Part shown: positions 47,490 to 56,036 of the stretch, one piece after another
Position numbering within the stretch: position 1 is the first letter of the stretch
Layout of the letters: every line of letters starts with the position of its first letter
Source: Serratia microhaemolytica
GTDB taxonomy: Bacteria; Pseudomonadota; Gammaproteobacteria; Enterobacterales; Enterobacteriaceae
Length of the DNA stretch: 64,000 nt
Direction: 5' to 3'
Assembly: GCF_004011885.1 (NCBI RefSeq)
Contig: NZ_SBEF01000002.1
Span: forward strand, 62,001-126,000
Position numbers and translations under genes: made by a program
Notes under the pieces: model-generated
Told to the model about the DNA's origin: nothing
Database searches by the model: none
Seen by the model: the letters and a program-made list of their open reading frames with translations, nothing else

Positions 47490-48649
47490 ACCTGACTCCG
47501 GGCGGCAATGCCCCTGTTCCAGCACAAGAGCTTAGCATACGCATCTCCTCAGGAGGCTTAGTCGATGCTTCAGCGTTTCGTCTGTACACAGACGGTAAGG
47601 TTCAGAGTGATACGGATATGGTCTTCTACGGTCAGCCGATCAACGATGATGGTTCTGTGACTCTGGCCAGTGAAGGCCAGTACTCAACGTTTACTGTCGC
47701 GCTGAACCGACTGAAACCTGATGTTCAGAAAATAGCTTTTACTGTTACCTGTGACAGTGGGCAGACAATATCAGGTCTTCACAGTCTTTCACTCCGGGTG
47801 GAGCAGGGGGCAACCAGCTTGATAGACTGTATTGTCGAACTGACTGGTCGCCAAGAAGCCGCCTTAATTCTGGGTGAGTTTTATCGTCGTAATAATGACT
47901 GGAAATTTCGCTTCATTGCGCAGGGATTTAACGGTGGGCTCAAACCACTAGCAGAACATTTTGGTGTAAATATTGCCGATGAAGCAGCGCCTACTGTCCC
48001 CCCAATTATTACCCCACCAATTACCGCGCCGACAACCAAGAGTAAAATCAGCCTGAGTAAAGTATCTCTCACCAAAGAGAAGCCAGCAATAAGCCTGACC
48101 AAACAGGATGATTTTGGTGAAATCCGAATTAACCTGAACTGGCATCGGGGTAACACCAAATCTGGGTTTGCTAGCATTTTCAGCTCCAAAGGTATCGACC
48201 TAGATCTGGGGGCCTTCGTTGAGCTTCAGAGCGGTTATAAGTCGGTCATTCAGGCTTTGGGTAATGCCTTTGGTGATTATCACAATGAGCCTTACGTTCA
48301 GCTTAAGGGCGATGACCGGACCGGAGATGTAGCAGATGGTGAATGGCTGCACATTAATGGCCGTGAATGGAAGAATATTCGTGAAGTGTTGATTTATGCC
48401 TTTATTTACTCAGGGGTGCCTAGTTGGGATAAGACAGATGGGATTGTTACCGTTCATGTTCCGGGTCAACCCCCTATTGAGACACGTCTGACAGAGGGAG
48501 AGAACAGACGCACATTATGTGCGATTGTCAGACTTGTCAACAGAAATGGCGCGATTACGGTCGAGCGCATCAACCAGTATTTTAACGATCAGCGCGACAT
48601 GGATCGTGCTTTTAACTGGGGATTCCAATGGAGTACCGGCTCTAAATAA
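47486..48649 (+). CDS. terA: Tellurium-resistance protein TerA
   Basis: A 387-residue protein, near the 385 of the plasmid-borne TerA. It contains two degenerate TerD-like modules. The first (residues about 1-155) has SGGLVDASAFRLYTDGKVQSDTDMVFYGQP and ILGEFYRRNNDWKFRFIAQGFNGGLKPL. After a proline-rich linker (PTVPPIITPPITAPTTKS) the second begins ISLSKVSLTKEKPAISLTK and has GIDLDLGAFVEL with DDRTGD. Acidic Ca2+ ligands are only partly kept. It overlaps terZ by 4 bp and precedes terB by 22 bp. Confidence 0.93.
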   Translation: MNLTPGGNAPVPAQELSIRISSGGLVDASAFRLYTDGKVQSDTDMVFYGQPINDDGSVTLASEGQYSTFTVALNRLKPDVQKIAFTVTCDSGQTISGLHSLSLRVEQGATSLIDCIVELTGRQEAALILGEFYRRNNDWKFRFIAQGFNGGLKPLAEHFGVNIADEAAPTVPPIITPPITAPTTKSKISLSKVSLTKEKPAISLTKQDDFGEIRINLNWHRGNTKSGFASIFSSKGIDLDLGAFVELQSGYKSVIQALGNAFGDYHNEPYVQLKGDDRTGDVADGEWLHINGREWKNIREVLIYAFIYSGVPSWDKTDGIVTVHVPGQPPIETRLTEGENRRTLCAIVRLVNRNGAITVERINQYFNDQRDMDRAFNWGFQWSTGSK

Positions 48650-48671
48650 TACAGTGATAAAGGAAACAGAT

Positions 48672-49127
48672 ATGAGCTTATTAGACAAAGTAAAAGATGC
48701 AATTAACTCTGGACGGGACGAACTGACCCGCCAAGTTGGCCGTTTTAAAAACAAAAAATTCATGCAGGGAACTGTGGCTGTCTGTGCCCGTATTGCCGCC
48801 TCCAGTGACGGCGTAAGCGCGGAAGAAAAGCAAAAAATGATGGGTTTTCTACGCTCCTCAGATGAACTGAATGTATTCGATACCAATGAGGTTATCGAGT
48901 TCTTCAACAAACTGGTTTCAAGTTTCGATTTCGATATGGAAATCGGTAAAGGTGAAACCATGAAGTACATCTTGGCGTTGAAAGATCAGCCTGAGGCTGC
49001 TCAACTCGCCTTACGTGTTGGAATTGCTGTTGCGAAGAGTGACGGTAATTTTGATCAGGATGAGAAACTTGCCTCCCGCGAGATTGCTATCGGATTGGGT
49101 TTCGATCCAACTGAATTTGGACTCTGA
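48672..49127 (+). CDS. terB: Tellurium-resistance protein TerB
   Basis: A 151-residue all-helical TerB-fold protein, the expected length. It begins MSLLDKVKDAINSGRDELTRQ, with VAVCARIAASSDGVSAEEKQKM and RVGIAVAKSDGNFDQDEKLASREI containing the acidic metal-binding pairs. TerB interacts with TerC at the membrane in E. coli. The ATG at 48672 follows AAGGAAACAGAT; the longer frame upstream lies inside terA. terC begins 22 bp later. Confidence 0.95.
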   Translation: MSLLDKVKDAINSGRDELTRQVGRFKNKKFMQGTVAVCARIAASSDGVSAEEKQKMMGFLRSSDELNVFDTNEVIEFFNKLVSSFDFDMEIGKGETMKYILALKDQPEAAQLALRVGIAVAKSDGNFDQDEKLASREIAIGLGFDPTEFGL

Positions 49128-49149
49128 TTTGCATTCCTAAGGATGAATT

Positions 49150-50190
49150 ATGGTTTCCACACACATCGGTTTCCCAACTGAAACAGTCATTGTTTTTGTT
49201 GTCCTTTCAATCGGCGCAATCTTTATTGACCTGTTTATGCACCGAGATGATAAGCCAATCTCTTTAAAAAGTGCTGCACTTTGGTCCGTATTTTGGGTTG
49301 CAGTTGCCATGATATTTGCCGGTTTCCTCTACATCCATCACGGTGAAGAAGCCGCTAGCCTTTTCGTCACTGGCTATGCATTGGAGAAAGTGCTCTCGGT
49401 TGACAATTTGTTTGTCATGATGGCTATTTTCTCTTGGTTCTCAGTACCGGATCAGTATCGCCATCGCATTCTATATTGGGGGGTAATTGGTGCTATCGTT
49501 TTCAGGGGTATCTTCGTCGCCATCGGCACCAGCTTGCTTAGCCTCGGCCCATACGTTGAAGTGGTTTTCGCTATCATCGTTGCCTGGACAGCAGTAATGA
49601 TGCTCAAAAGCGGTGATAGTGATGATGAGATTGAAGATTACTCTCAGCACCTAGCTTACCGTATGGTCAAACGTTTTTTCCCCATCTGGCCGAAACTGAA
49701 AGGTCATGCCTTCCTGCTGACCCAGAAAGAGGTTGATAGCGAACTAGCACAACCAGATAACAAAGAGATGACCATTGGCCGTGGCAAGAAAAGTACCCTG
49801 TACGCTACTCCTCTCTTCCTGTGCCTAGCTGTGGTTGAACTTTCAGATGTTATGTTTGCGTTTGACTCAGTGCCAGCAATCATTGCCGTCAGCAGAGAGC
49901 CACTCATCGTCTACAGTGCCATGATGTTTGCTATCTTGGGTCTGCGCACTCTCTACTTTGTTCTTGAGGCCCTAAAACAGTACCTAGTTCATCTGGAAAA
50001 GGCCGTCATCATTCTGCTGTTCTTCATCGCGGCAAAACTAGGCCTCAATGCCACCGATCACATCTGGCACCATGGTTACAGCATTGCAGCAACAACTAGC
50101 TTGTATGTCGTACTGGTTGTTCTGGTGCTGGGTATCATCGCGAGTATTACCTTCCCTAGCAGACCTGATACAGCGGAAAAGGGAAGCTAA
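49150..50190 (+). CDS. terC: Integral membrane protein TerC
   Basis: A 346-residue polytopic inner-membrane protein matching TerC. The signature segments are VLSVDNLFVMMAIFSWFSVPDQYRHRILYWGVIGAIVFRG and VVELSDVMFAFDSVPAIIAVSREPLIVYSAMMFAILGLRTLYFVL, with the membrane-buried acidic residues (SVDN, ELSD, FDSVP) typical of the family. A hydrophilic loop with GDSDDEIEDY lies between them. TerC-family proteins are linked to Mn2+ export or loading of exported proteins, and here form the membrane anchor of the Ter complex. Confidence 0.95.
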   Translation: MVSTHIGFPTETVIVFVVLSIGAIFIDLFMHRDDKPISLKSAALWSVFWVAVAMIFAGFLYIHHGEEAASLFVTGYALEKVLSVDNLFVMMAIFSWFSVPDQYRHRILYWGVIGAIVFRGIFVAIGTSLLSLGPYVEVVFAIIVAWTAVMMLKSGDSDDEIEDYSQHLAYRMVKRFFPIWPKLKGHAFLLTQKEVDSELAQPDNKEMTIGRGKKSTLYATPLFLCLAVVELSDVMFAFDSVPAIIAVSREPLIVYSAMMFAILGLRTLYFVLEALKQYLVHLEKAVIILLFFIAAKLGLNATDHIWHHGYSIAATTSLYVVLVVLVLGIIASITFPSRPDTAEKGS

Positions 50191-50232
50191 TCGATTAAAT
50201 ATCATGAAAATCAGAAAAATAAGAGGTTATTT

Positions 50233-50811
50233 ATGAGTGTTTCTCTTTCTAAAGGCGGGAACGTTTCCTTAAGTAAAACAGCTCCATCAATGAAAAATGT
50301 CTTGGTGGGCCTCGGCTGGGATGTTCGGTCAACCGACGGACAGAACTTTGACTTGGATGCATCCGCATTTTTGCTGGCTGATAACGGCAAAGTGCGTGGC
50401 GACGCTGATTTTATTTTCTACAACAACCTGACGTCCCCTGATGGTTCTGTAACTCATACCGGTGATAACCGCACCGGTGAAGGTGAAGGTGATGATGAAT
50501 CCCTGAAGATCAAACTGGACTCCATCCCACCTAGTGTAGACAAGATTATCTTCGTTGTGACAATCCATGACGCTACAACCCGGCGCCAAAACTTTGGACA
50601 GGTATCCGGTGCGTTTATTCGCCTTGTGAATGACGATAACCAGACAGAAGTTGCTCGTTATGACCTAACAGAGGATGCATCCACTGAAACTGCCATGCTA
50701 TTTGGTGAACTGTATCGTCATAATGGTGAATGGAAATTCCGCGCTATCGGTCAGGGGTATGCGGGTGGGCTGGCATCCGTTTGTGCTCAATACGGTATCA
50801 ATGCGTCCTGA
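50233..50811 (+). CDS. terD: Tellurium-resistance protein TerD
   Basis: A 192-residue TerD-domain protein, the canonical length. It has the Ca2+-binding loops [12 protein letters not shown] and [13 protein letters not shown], then [30 protein letters not shown]. Cytoplasmic and membrane-associated through the Ter complex. AGAGGTTATTT precedes the ATG. It is more similar to terE than to terZ; the two are a tandem duplication. Confidence 0.95.
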   Translation: MSVSLSKGGNVSLSKTAPSMKNVLVGLGWDVRSTDGQNFDLDASAFLLADNGKVRGDADFIFYNNLTSPDGSVTHTGDNRTGEGEGDDESLKIKLDSIPPSVDKIIFVVTIHDATTRRQNFGQVSGAFIRLVNDDNQTEVARYDLTEDASTETAMLFGELYRHNGEWKFRAIGQGYAGGLASVCAQYGINAS

Positions 50812-50880
50812 CGTAAAAGTAATTCTTCATCTCTGGGGTTGTTAATTCAGCCCTCACTCAACTAATTGCAGGAGCTAAAA

Positions 50881-51456
50881 ATGGCAGTTTCTCTCGTAAA
50901 AGGCGGCAACGTATCTCTGACCAAAGAAGCACCAACCATGAATATTGCTATGGTTGGCCTAGGCTGGGATGCCCGTGTAACCGATGGCCAGGATTTTGAC
51001 CTGGACGCTTCAGTATTTGCAGTGGGCGAAGATGGCAAGGTGCTGTCAGACTCCCATTTCATCTTCTTCAATAACAAAACTAGCCCTGATGGTGCGGTAG
51101 AGCACCAAGGTGATAACCGTACTGGTGAAGGTGACGGAGACGATGAGCAAATCAAAATTGATCTGATTAAAGTCTCTACTGACGTCAAAAAGCTAGTGTT
51201 TGCCGTAACCATCTATGAGGCAGAAGCACGTAAACAAAACTTCGGTATGGTGAGTAATAGCTTCATGCGCGTTTATAACAACGATAACGGTGCGGAAATT
51301 GCCCGTTTCGATCTTTCAGAAGATGCTTCCACTGAAACGGCAATGATCTTCGGCGAACTATATCGCCATGGCGCCGAGTGGAAATTCAAAGCTGTTGGCC
51401 AAGGTTTTGCCGGTGGTCTTTCTGCTCTTGCTGCACAGCATGGTGTTAACATCTAA
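50881..51456 (+). CDS. terE: Tellurium-resistance protein TerE
   Basis: A 191-residue TerD-domain protein, with [33 protein letters not shown] and [33 protein letters not shown] 50881 follows GGAGCTAAAA; the open frame extends five codons further upstream without support. It is the last gene of the operon: a strong terminator follows at 51477-51500, and terF, present after terE in plasmid ter clusters, is absent. Confidence 0.95.
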   Translation: MAVSLVKGGNVSLTKEAPTMNIAMVGLGWDARVTDGQDFDLDASVFAVGEDGKVLSDSHFIFFNNKTSPDGAVEHQGDNRTGEGDGDDEQIKIDLIKVSTDVKKLVFAVTIYEAEARKQNFGMVSNSFMRVYNNDNGAEIARFDLSEDASTETAMIFGELYRHGAEWKFKAVGQGFAGGLSALAAQHGVNI

Positions 51457-51476
51457 AAACTTGTCACTGAGTTTCT

Positions 51477-51500
51477 CCCGGCCATGATGCCGGGTTTTTT
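51477..51500 (+). terminator. Intrinsic terminator of terZABCDE
   Basis: CCCGGC-CATGAT-GCCGGG followed immediately by TTTTTT, 21 bp after the terE stop codon. Confidence 0.92.
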
Positions 51501-51585
51501 GTAAGTGCACTTAAATCAGTATCTGCTTTTTAGCACTTGACTGCGCAACACTGTCTCTGCATTCATTGAATACAGAGATGATGGG

Positions 51586-51765
51586 ATGACATCACAACAA
51601 CGTGCCGATTTTTGGCGTGAACAAATAACTCTCTGGCAGGCACCAAGCCTTCCCGTAAAGATTTTTTCCATTAATATACAATCACTTATTGCCAGTTTAT
51701 CTACTGGCGGCACAAATATCACACGCCCGAAGAGCCCCTTTCACCCATGGCGGGATTCTACTTTG
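51586..51765 (+). pseudogene. Frameshifted remnant of an IS66-type accessory gene (tnpA/orfA)
   Basis: The first 27 codons (MTSQQRADFWREQITLWQ...) look like the N-terminus of the small IS66-family TnpA protein. Similarity then jumps to another frame, where TYCQFIYWRHKYHTPEEP and SPMAGF resemble the expected continuation, before a stop at about 51765. No IS ends were found. Confidence 0.5.
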
Positions 51766-52019
51766 TATATAATTAAACCAAACATCTATTCGCTATGAAA
51801 CTCAACAGGCCACTACAGCAAATATTGGTATTGCTAGGCAGTGGCAGTACTCAAATGCTGAAAAAATTAGGTGTGGCATATCAGTTAAAAGGAAACAGGG
51901 ATGGTGCTCAGATAGTCGGTTTTGTTACTATTCTGAGCACCCTGGTTGAAAAAAATCGACTAGTTACCAACGATGGAACTACAACTAGTGGCTTGGCGCA
52001 TTAGTTGGATATCGATGCG

Positions 52020-54191
52020 CTATGGTAATTGCTCAGGCTTATTACTTTGATTGCCCTCTAAACACGCCAGTTGGAAACGTGCATTACCACCGCGCCAATG
52101 AGCCAGCAGGTTTTCAAAAAACTCCTCATCGCTCATTTTTTTGATACCCAAAAAAGCCCATGTCAACTCATTACGTGTACGATTGTATTTGACCTTGCGT
52201 CTTAGAGTAGTTGGCCTTGGAGCATCTGGTTGCATAATGATCTTTAGATGACAGCCATAATTGCTGTGAGTCATGCTGATATCACTGACATGCTGCCATA
52301 AAATGGGATCCTTCAGCCCCCGTATGGAGAACTCTTTTTCCGTCATGGTGATAACAGGAAGTTTCGCATTCTTATGTGTCTTGATCAGAAATATAACCAT
52401 AATCGCAATCAAGGGGAATGCAAAAGTCAGTGGTAGTCGGGTGTCAGGAATAAATAAGGATGACACCAATATCATGGATATGAAAAATATCAGCAAACAT
52501 TTGTAAAGAGCAGCAGTTTCACATGCCACTACTGTCTCTATGCCTTCTTGTGCGATGGGCAAAAGTGCTTCTTTTATTTCCTTGGTTGATCGCGCTGCGT
52601 GATCAGCTATATCGTGTTGCAACTGGAAGGCAATAGAGCCTGACATTGAATTTGCTGTATTTTCATTTGGTGTATTACTATGCTCTGTACCATTTGTTGG
52701 TTGCGGCTCTGCTAACCCCAATTCTACTAACAAAGTCGTTTGCTGTGTGCTAGTGGCATTTTGTAACAGTTGCTCATCAATGGCTATATTCTGTGCTTCC
52801 AGCCGTTGGATCAGCGTAGGGTGACTATCTGTGGGGTGTGGGAACTGTTCATTCAGATATTCATTAAGATCGGTAAACCCATGCTCTTCTATGGAGTTCT
52901 GCACCAAGGTGATAATGTCTGCCTTCCCCTCCTCTGCCTGAATCCAGAAAACATCCAGCGCTCTATTTACGTGGGAACTGAGGCTGACTACGCGCATTAA
53001 CGCATTGGCAAAAGTGGTAGCATCGGCAGCACGCACTCCGACAGCATCAGCTGCTAGCTCTCGTTCTCTGCTCCAGAATTGCACCGCTTCGTGGAAAGAA
53101 TCCAGAAAATAGTGGCCAAGGATGAGCGCAGGTTTAGCTATCCAGTCACTGCCCACATTACTATCTTGTGTACTGGCATATACAGCAGAAATATTATTGA
53201 TCGTAGCACGGTATATAGGTGCAAAGCGCAGACTATATTCGGTATCCGATCCGGTGAAGTGCCCCAACTCATGGGCAATAATGGTGGAAATCTCCGCTCT
53301 GTTCATAAAGGCCATATAAGGTAATGGCAGATAGAGCGTACGCCCATTTGAAATTTTATCACTATTGTAGAGTTGTACCGGGTTTTCAGTAACAAAAAAA
53401 CCTTCGTTTAGTCCTATTACTAACGAATCTGGCATGACCGTTTGGGTAGTTTGTGAAACTTTCTCCACCAATTCCCACAGTATGGGGGCATTCTGTCTGG
53501 TTAGCTCATGACCTATCACCGTCATTTCACCAAGTTCAAAGGTTGCCTTGCTCGATTTGAAAATATTCCACACCATTTTCAGGCTATACCATAACAGCCC
53601 AATGACAAATATCACGACAAAGAAATATAGCTTTACTATACCAGCACTGACAATGCCATAAGTCAGGAACATTATCAGTTCATATGAAATTGCAGAGATC
53701 ATGCTAAACACAAAGAAAACGCCAGTGCCACATAAGAACCAGGGTAATATTTTTTTCCCCTTTAAAAACTGTTGCAGTAACGCTTCTCGTGAAGATATTG
53801 CCTTGATCCCCAACCTGCGGATATAGAGGATCCCAGAGCCACCGATAATAAGTGTTATCAAAGAGATAGTTAGGGTGCCGAACGCAAATGCATTGCAAAC
53901 TAAAGCAATCAACAAAGCGGATTGTAACCGTCCATGCTCATCTTTTACCCTGTAGATGAGCGTACCGACGGGTGTAATTTTTCCGGAACTGAGCTTAATT
54001 TGAGCAGAGTCTCCATGTTCTTGTTGTACCGCTTGTAGCTCTGTAATGGCATTCTGTAATTCTTGTATTTCGCTACGTATCTGGTCTAAAGGATAAGAAC
54101 GCTGTATTTGCCAGCTTGCTAGCAACATAAACAGCACGGGTAAGCCAACAACAGAGAGGAGAATTTTTTTTAATGTTGAGTTATAAGACAC
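52020..54191 (-). CDS. Membrane-bound M48-family metallopeptidase
   Basis: A 723-residue membrane protein. Transmembrane segments lie near residues 8-26, 92-118, 148-175 and 188-212, with a further pair near 565-605. The zinc-binding motif IIAHELGHF is near residue 306; the third ligand is in SRERELAADAVGVRAAD, about 65 residues later, and HPTLIQRLEA follows, as in HtpX/BepA-type M48 peptidases. A C-terminal cytoplasmic domain of about 120 residues is unassigned. Substrate unknown; membrane-protein quality control would be typical of M48. It sits between decayed IS fragments at the 3' side of the ter operon, on the opposite strand, and has the AT-rich look of the island. Confidence 0.85.
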   Translation of the reverse strand: MSYNSTLKKILLSVVGLPVLFMLLASWQIQRSYPLDQIRSEIQELQNAITELQAVQQEHGDSAQIKLSSGKITPVGTLIYRVKDEHGRLQSALLIALVCNAFAFGTLTISLITLIIGGSGILYIRRLGIKAISSREALLQQFLKGKKILPWFLCGTGVFFVFSMISAISYELIMFLTYGIVSAGIVKLYFFVVIFVIGLLWYSLKMVWNIFKSSKATFELGEMTVIGHELTRQNAPILWELVEKVSQTTQTVMPDSLVIGLNEGFFVTENPVQLYNSDKISNGRTLYLPLPYMAFMNRAEISTIIAHELGHFTGSDTEYSLRFAPIYRATINNISAVYASTQDSNVGSDWIAKPALILGHYFLDSFHEAVQFWSRERELAADAVGVRAADATTFANALMRVVSLSSHVNRALDVFWIQAEEGKADIITLVQNSIEEHGFTDLNEYLNEQFPHPTDSHPTLIQRLEAQNIAIDEQLLQNATSTQQTTLLVELGLAEPQPTNGTEHSNTPNENTANSMSGSIAFQLQHDIADHAARSTKEIKEALLPIAQEGIETVVACETAALYKCLLIFFISMILVSSLFIPDTRLPLTFAFPLIAIMVIFLIKTHKNAKLPVITMTEKEFSIRGLKDPILWQHVSDISMTHSNYGCHLKIIMQPDAPRPTTLRRKVKYNRTRNELTWAFLGIKKMSDEEFFENLLAHWRGGNARFQLACLEGNQSNKPEQLP

Positions 54192-54422
54192 GAGAACACC
54201 CTGTAAATATGTAATAATTTATGATTTCATGAGAGTATCAAAATTTCATAGCCGTAGTAAACATGCTAATTTTTATATTTTTTAATTAACAACACATCGT
54301 TTCTGATACGTTAAATAATGCGAATTGTGAGTAACAGCCCTGACTGGAGGGATCTTAATCAGTAGTAACGACATTGTATGGATCGTGACGCAGATTTAGT
54401 GGTCATGATTGACTGTCAGAGA

Positions 54423-54545
54423 TTAGCCGATGATCTTATCGTGCACTGCTTCTGACATTGGGAAGCAAAGAGTCTTGCGAGTAGCCCGCTTAAGATGAGT
54501 CCGTAAGTTTAGATTATGCTGCTCTATCCGCTGGGTATATTTTTT
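54423..54545 (-). pseudogene. Remnant of IS1-family transposase InsB (C-terminal part)
   Basis: On the minus strand about 40 codons read [20 protein letters not shown] and on to [10 protein letters not shown], then stop. This closely follows the C-terminal region of IS1 InsB (YTQRIERHNLNLRQHL...HDKVIG). The rest of the element is missing or decayed. Confidence 0.8.
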
Positions 54546-54619
54546 CTGATTAGTAGCACATTTATATCATCTGCAACTGTGGCATACTGTGCAATATAAT
54601 TTGAGTGTCGATTTTACGG

Positions 54620-54775
54620 ATGGCTCTGATACTGTCTGAACCTGAGCGGATCACGCTGCGGCAACTTTCACTGAACCATATTCACAAATACATCCGCACT
54701 CAAGGAGGTGGATTGTTTATGCTTGCAGCATGTTATCAGTTGGAGCAAAGACACGCTGGAATACGGGTTGGATAA
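54620..54775 (+). pseudogene. Probable N-terminal fragment of an IS630-type transposase
   Basis: The frame MALILSEPERITLRQLS followed by NHIHKYIRTQGGGLFMLA resembles the start of the helix-turn-helix ORF of IS630-family elements. Similarity stops near 54725 and the frame closes at 54775. No IS end or TA target duplication was identified. Confidence 0.45.
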
Positions 54776-54845
54776 CTTGTTAAAGGTTGATGATGATCTT
54801 TTTGCAATCCATTTCTTGAATACTTAAACAACAATGAGGTTATAT

Positions 54846-55244
54846 ATGTCAGCAATTGAACAATTGGCTTATTATCAAAAGAAACTGGCTTTTGAGACTG
54901 ATTCATCGGACCTGTATTCAGCGATCCAGCAGGGCGACAATCTTGTCGTTGTTGATGGGCGCAGCAGAGAAGCTTATCTACGCGAACATATTCCGGGGGC
55001 AATTAATCTTCCTCACAAAGCACTTTGTGCTAATAACAGTGCAGAATTAGATAAATCAAAAATCTATATCTGCTATTGCGATGGCATTGGCTGTAACGCC
55101 TCAACAAAAACAGCGATGAAGTTGTTAACACTGGGTTTTCAGGTCAAGGAACTTATTGGTGGACTCGATTGGTGGAAACGTGACGGTTATGCAACCGAAG
55201 GCAGCGAGGGTAGCGAGGGAACACCTATGGATTGCGGCTGCTGA
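54846..55244 (+). CDS. Single-domain rhodanese-like sulfurtransferase
   Basis: A 132-residue cytoplasmic protein with one rhodanese domain: VVVDGRSREAYLREHIPGAINLPH (about residues 33-56) and the active-site region YICYCDGIGCNASTKTAMKLLTLGFQVKELIGGLDWW. The usual active loop begins at the cysteine of YCDGIGCN. A Glu/Gly/Ser-rich tail ends in CGC, giving two extra C-terminal cysteines that could bind metal or carry persulfide. ATG 54846 is chosen because GAGG lies 7 nt upstream; an in-frame ATG at 54834 precedes that element. It marks the right edge of the island. Substrate unknown. Confidence 0.85.
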   Translation: MSAIEQLAYYQKKLAFETDSSDLYSAIQQGDNLVVVDGRSREAYLREHIPGAINLPHKALCANNSAELDKSKIYICYCDGIGCNASTKTAMKLLTLGFQVKELIGGLDWWKRDGYATEGSEGSEGTPMDCGC

Positions 55245-55346
55245 GATCACTCACCGCCTATGTCTGCCAGCACTATTAACCTAACCAGTTTCAACACTGA
55301 CCGCCGCTAAAAGCCATGGCGCAGGCAGTGAGGGAAGCACCATAAT

Positions 55347-55364
55347 CTCCCCAGTAATGGGGAG
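55347..55364 (-). terminator. Short hairpin downstream of leuD
   Basis: CTCCCC/GGGGAG with a 6-nt loop, followed on the minus strand by ATTATGG. It lies about 60 bp after leuD; weak as a terminator. A second small repeat, TATCAA/TTGATA, is adjacent. Confidence 0.4.
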
Positions 55365-55422
55365 CTATCAAGCTTTGATATGGCGGTTCCAAACACCTGC
55401 CACGCCGATGTTTGACGCGGTG

Positions 55423-56025
55423 TTATTTCAGAAAATCTGCTTGTTGTGCTTCAAAACGTGCAATATCTGCCTCGCATTGCAGCGTCAAGCCGATACTATC
55501 CAGCCCATTCAGCATACAGTGACGGCGGAAACTGTCGATCTCGAACGGGTAGCAAGTGGCACCGGCTGTGACAGTCTGGTTTTTCAGATCAACCACAAAT
55601 TCGATCCCTTCCTGTGCAGCCACCAGATTAAATAACTGGTCGATCTGCTGTTCGGTTAATTTTACCGGTAACAGTTGGTTATTCAGTGCATTACCGTAAA
55701 AAATATCCGCAAAACTGGGGGCGATCACCACGCTAAAACCATAGTCAGTCAACGCCCAAGGCGCATGTTCACGTGAGGAGCCACAGCCAAAGTTTTCACG
55801 AGCCAGCAAGATCGTAGCACCTTGGTAGCGTGGTTGGTTGAGTACAAAATCCGGGTTAGGCTGGCGCCCGGCATCGTCCAGATAACGCCAGTCATGAAAT
55901 AAGTGTTTGCCAAAACCGGTTCGTGTCACTTTCTGTAGAAATTGCTTTGGAATAATGGCATCAGTATCGACATTCGCTGCATCCAGCGGCACTACTAAGC
56001 CAGTATGTTGAGTAAATTTAGCCAC
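55423..56025 (-). CDS. leuD: 3-isopropylmalate dehydratase small subunit LeuD
   Basis: A 200-residue protein (E. coli 201). Conserved segments are [21 protein letters not shown] and [21 protein letters not shown], the latter being the aconitase swivel-domain signature. With LeuC it isomerises 2-isopropylmalate to 3-isopropylmalate in leucine synthesis. It is the last gene of leuLABCD, 11 bp after leuC. Confidence 0.97.
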   Translation of the reverse strand: MAKFTQHTGLVVPLDAANVDTDAIIPKQFLQKVTRTGFGKHLFHDWRYLDDAGRQPNPDFVLNQPRYQGATILLARENFGCGSSREHAPWALTDYGFSVVIAPSFADIFYGNALNNQLLPVKLTEQQIDQLFNLVAAQEGIEFVVDLKNQTVTAGATCYPFEIDSFRRHCMLNGLDSIGLTLQCEADIARFEAQQADFLK

Positions 56026-56036
56026 AGTCAGACTCC

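Larger units (their letters stand above)
51457..52019. other. Degenerate region between terE and the M48 gene
   Basis: Contains the terE terminator (51477-51500), a frameshifted IS66-type remnant (51586-51765) and a long hairpin at 51903-51941 (GGTGCTCAGATAG with a complementary arm, one bulge). The 69-codon frame at 51795-52004 has no recognisable relative. It looks like decayed mobile DNA. Confidence 0.55.
54192..54845. other. IS-remnant region upstream of the rhodanese gene
   Basis: An AT-rich promoter-like stretch of the M48 gene (54192-54340) is followed by an IS1-family transposase remnant (54423-54545) and a probable IS630-type fragment (54620-54775). A protein-like tail in another frame (54741-54827, SKDTLEYGLDNLLKVDDDL) could be the end of a further truncated gene. 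Confidence 0.55.

Noticed and set aside
51795-52004. 69-codon plus-strand frame (MKLNRPLQQILVLLG...)
   Set aside because: Spans a long hairpin in a decayed region and shows no family similarity I can name; kept only as part of the degenerate region.
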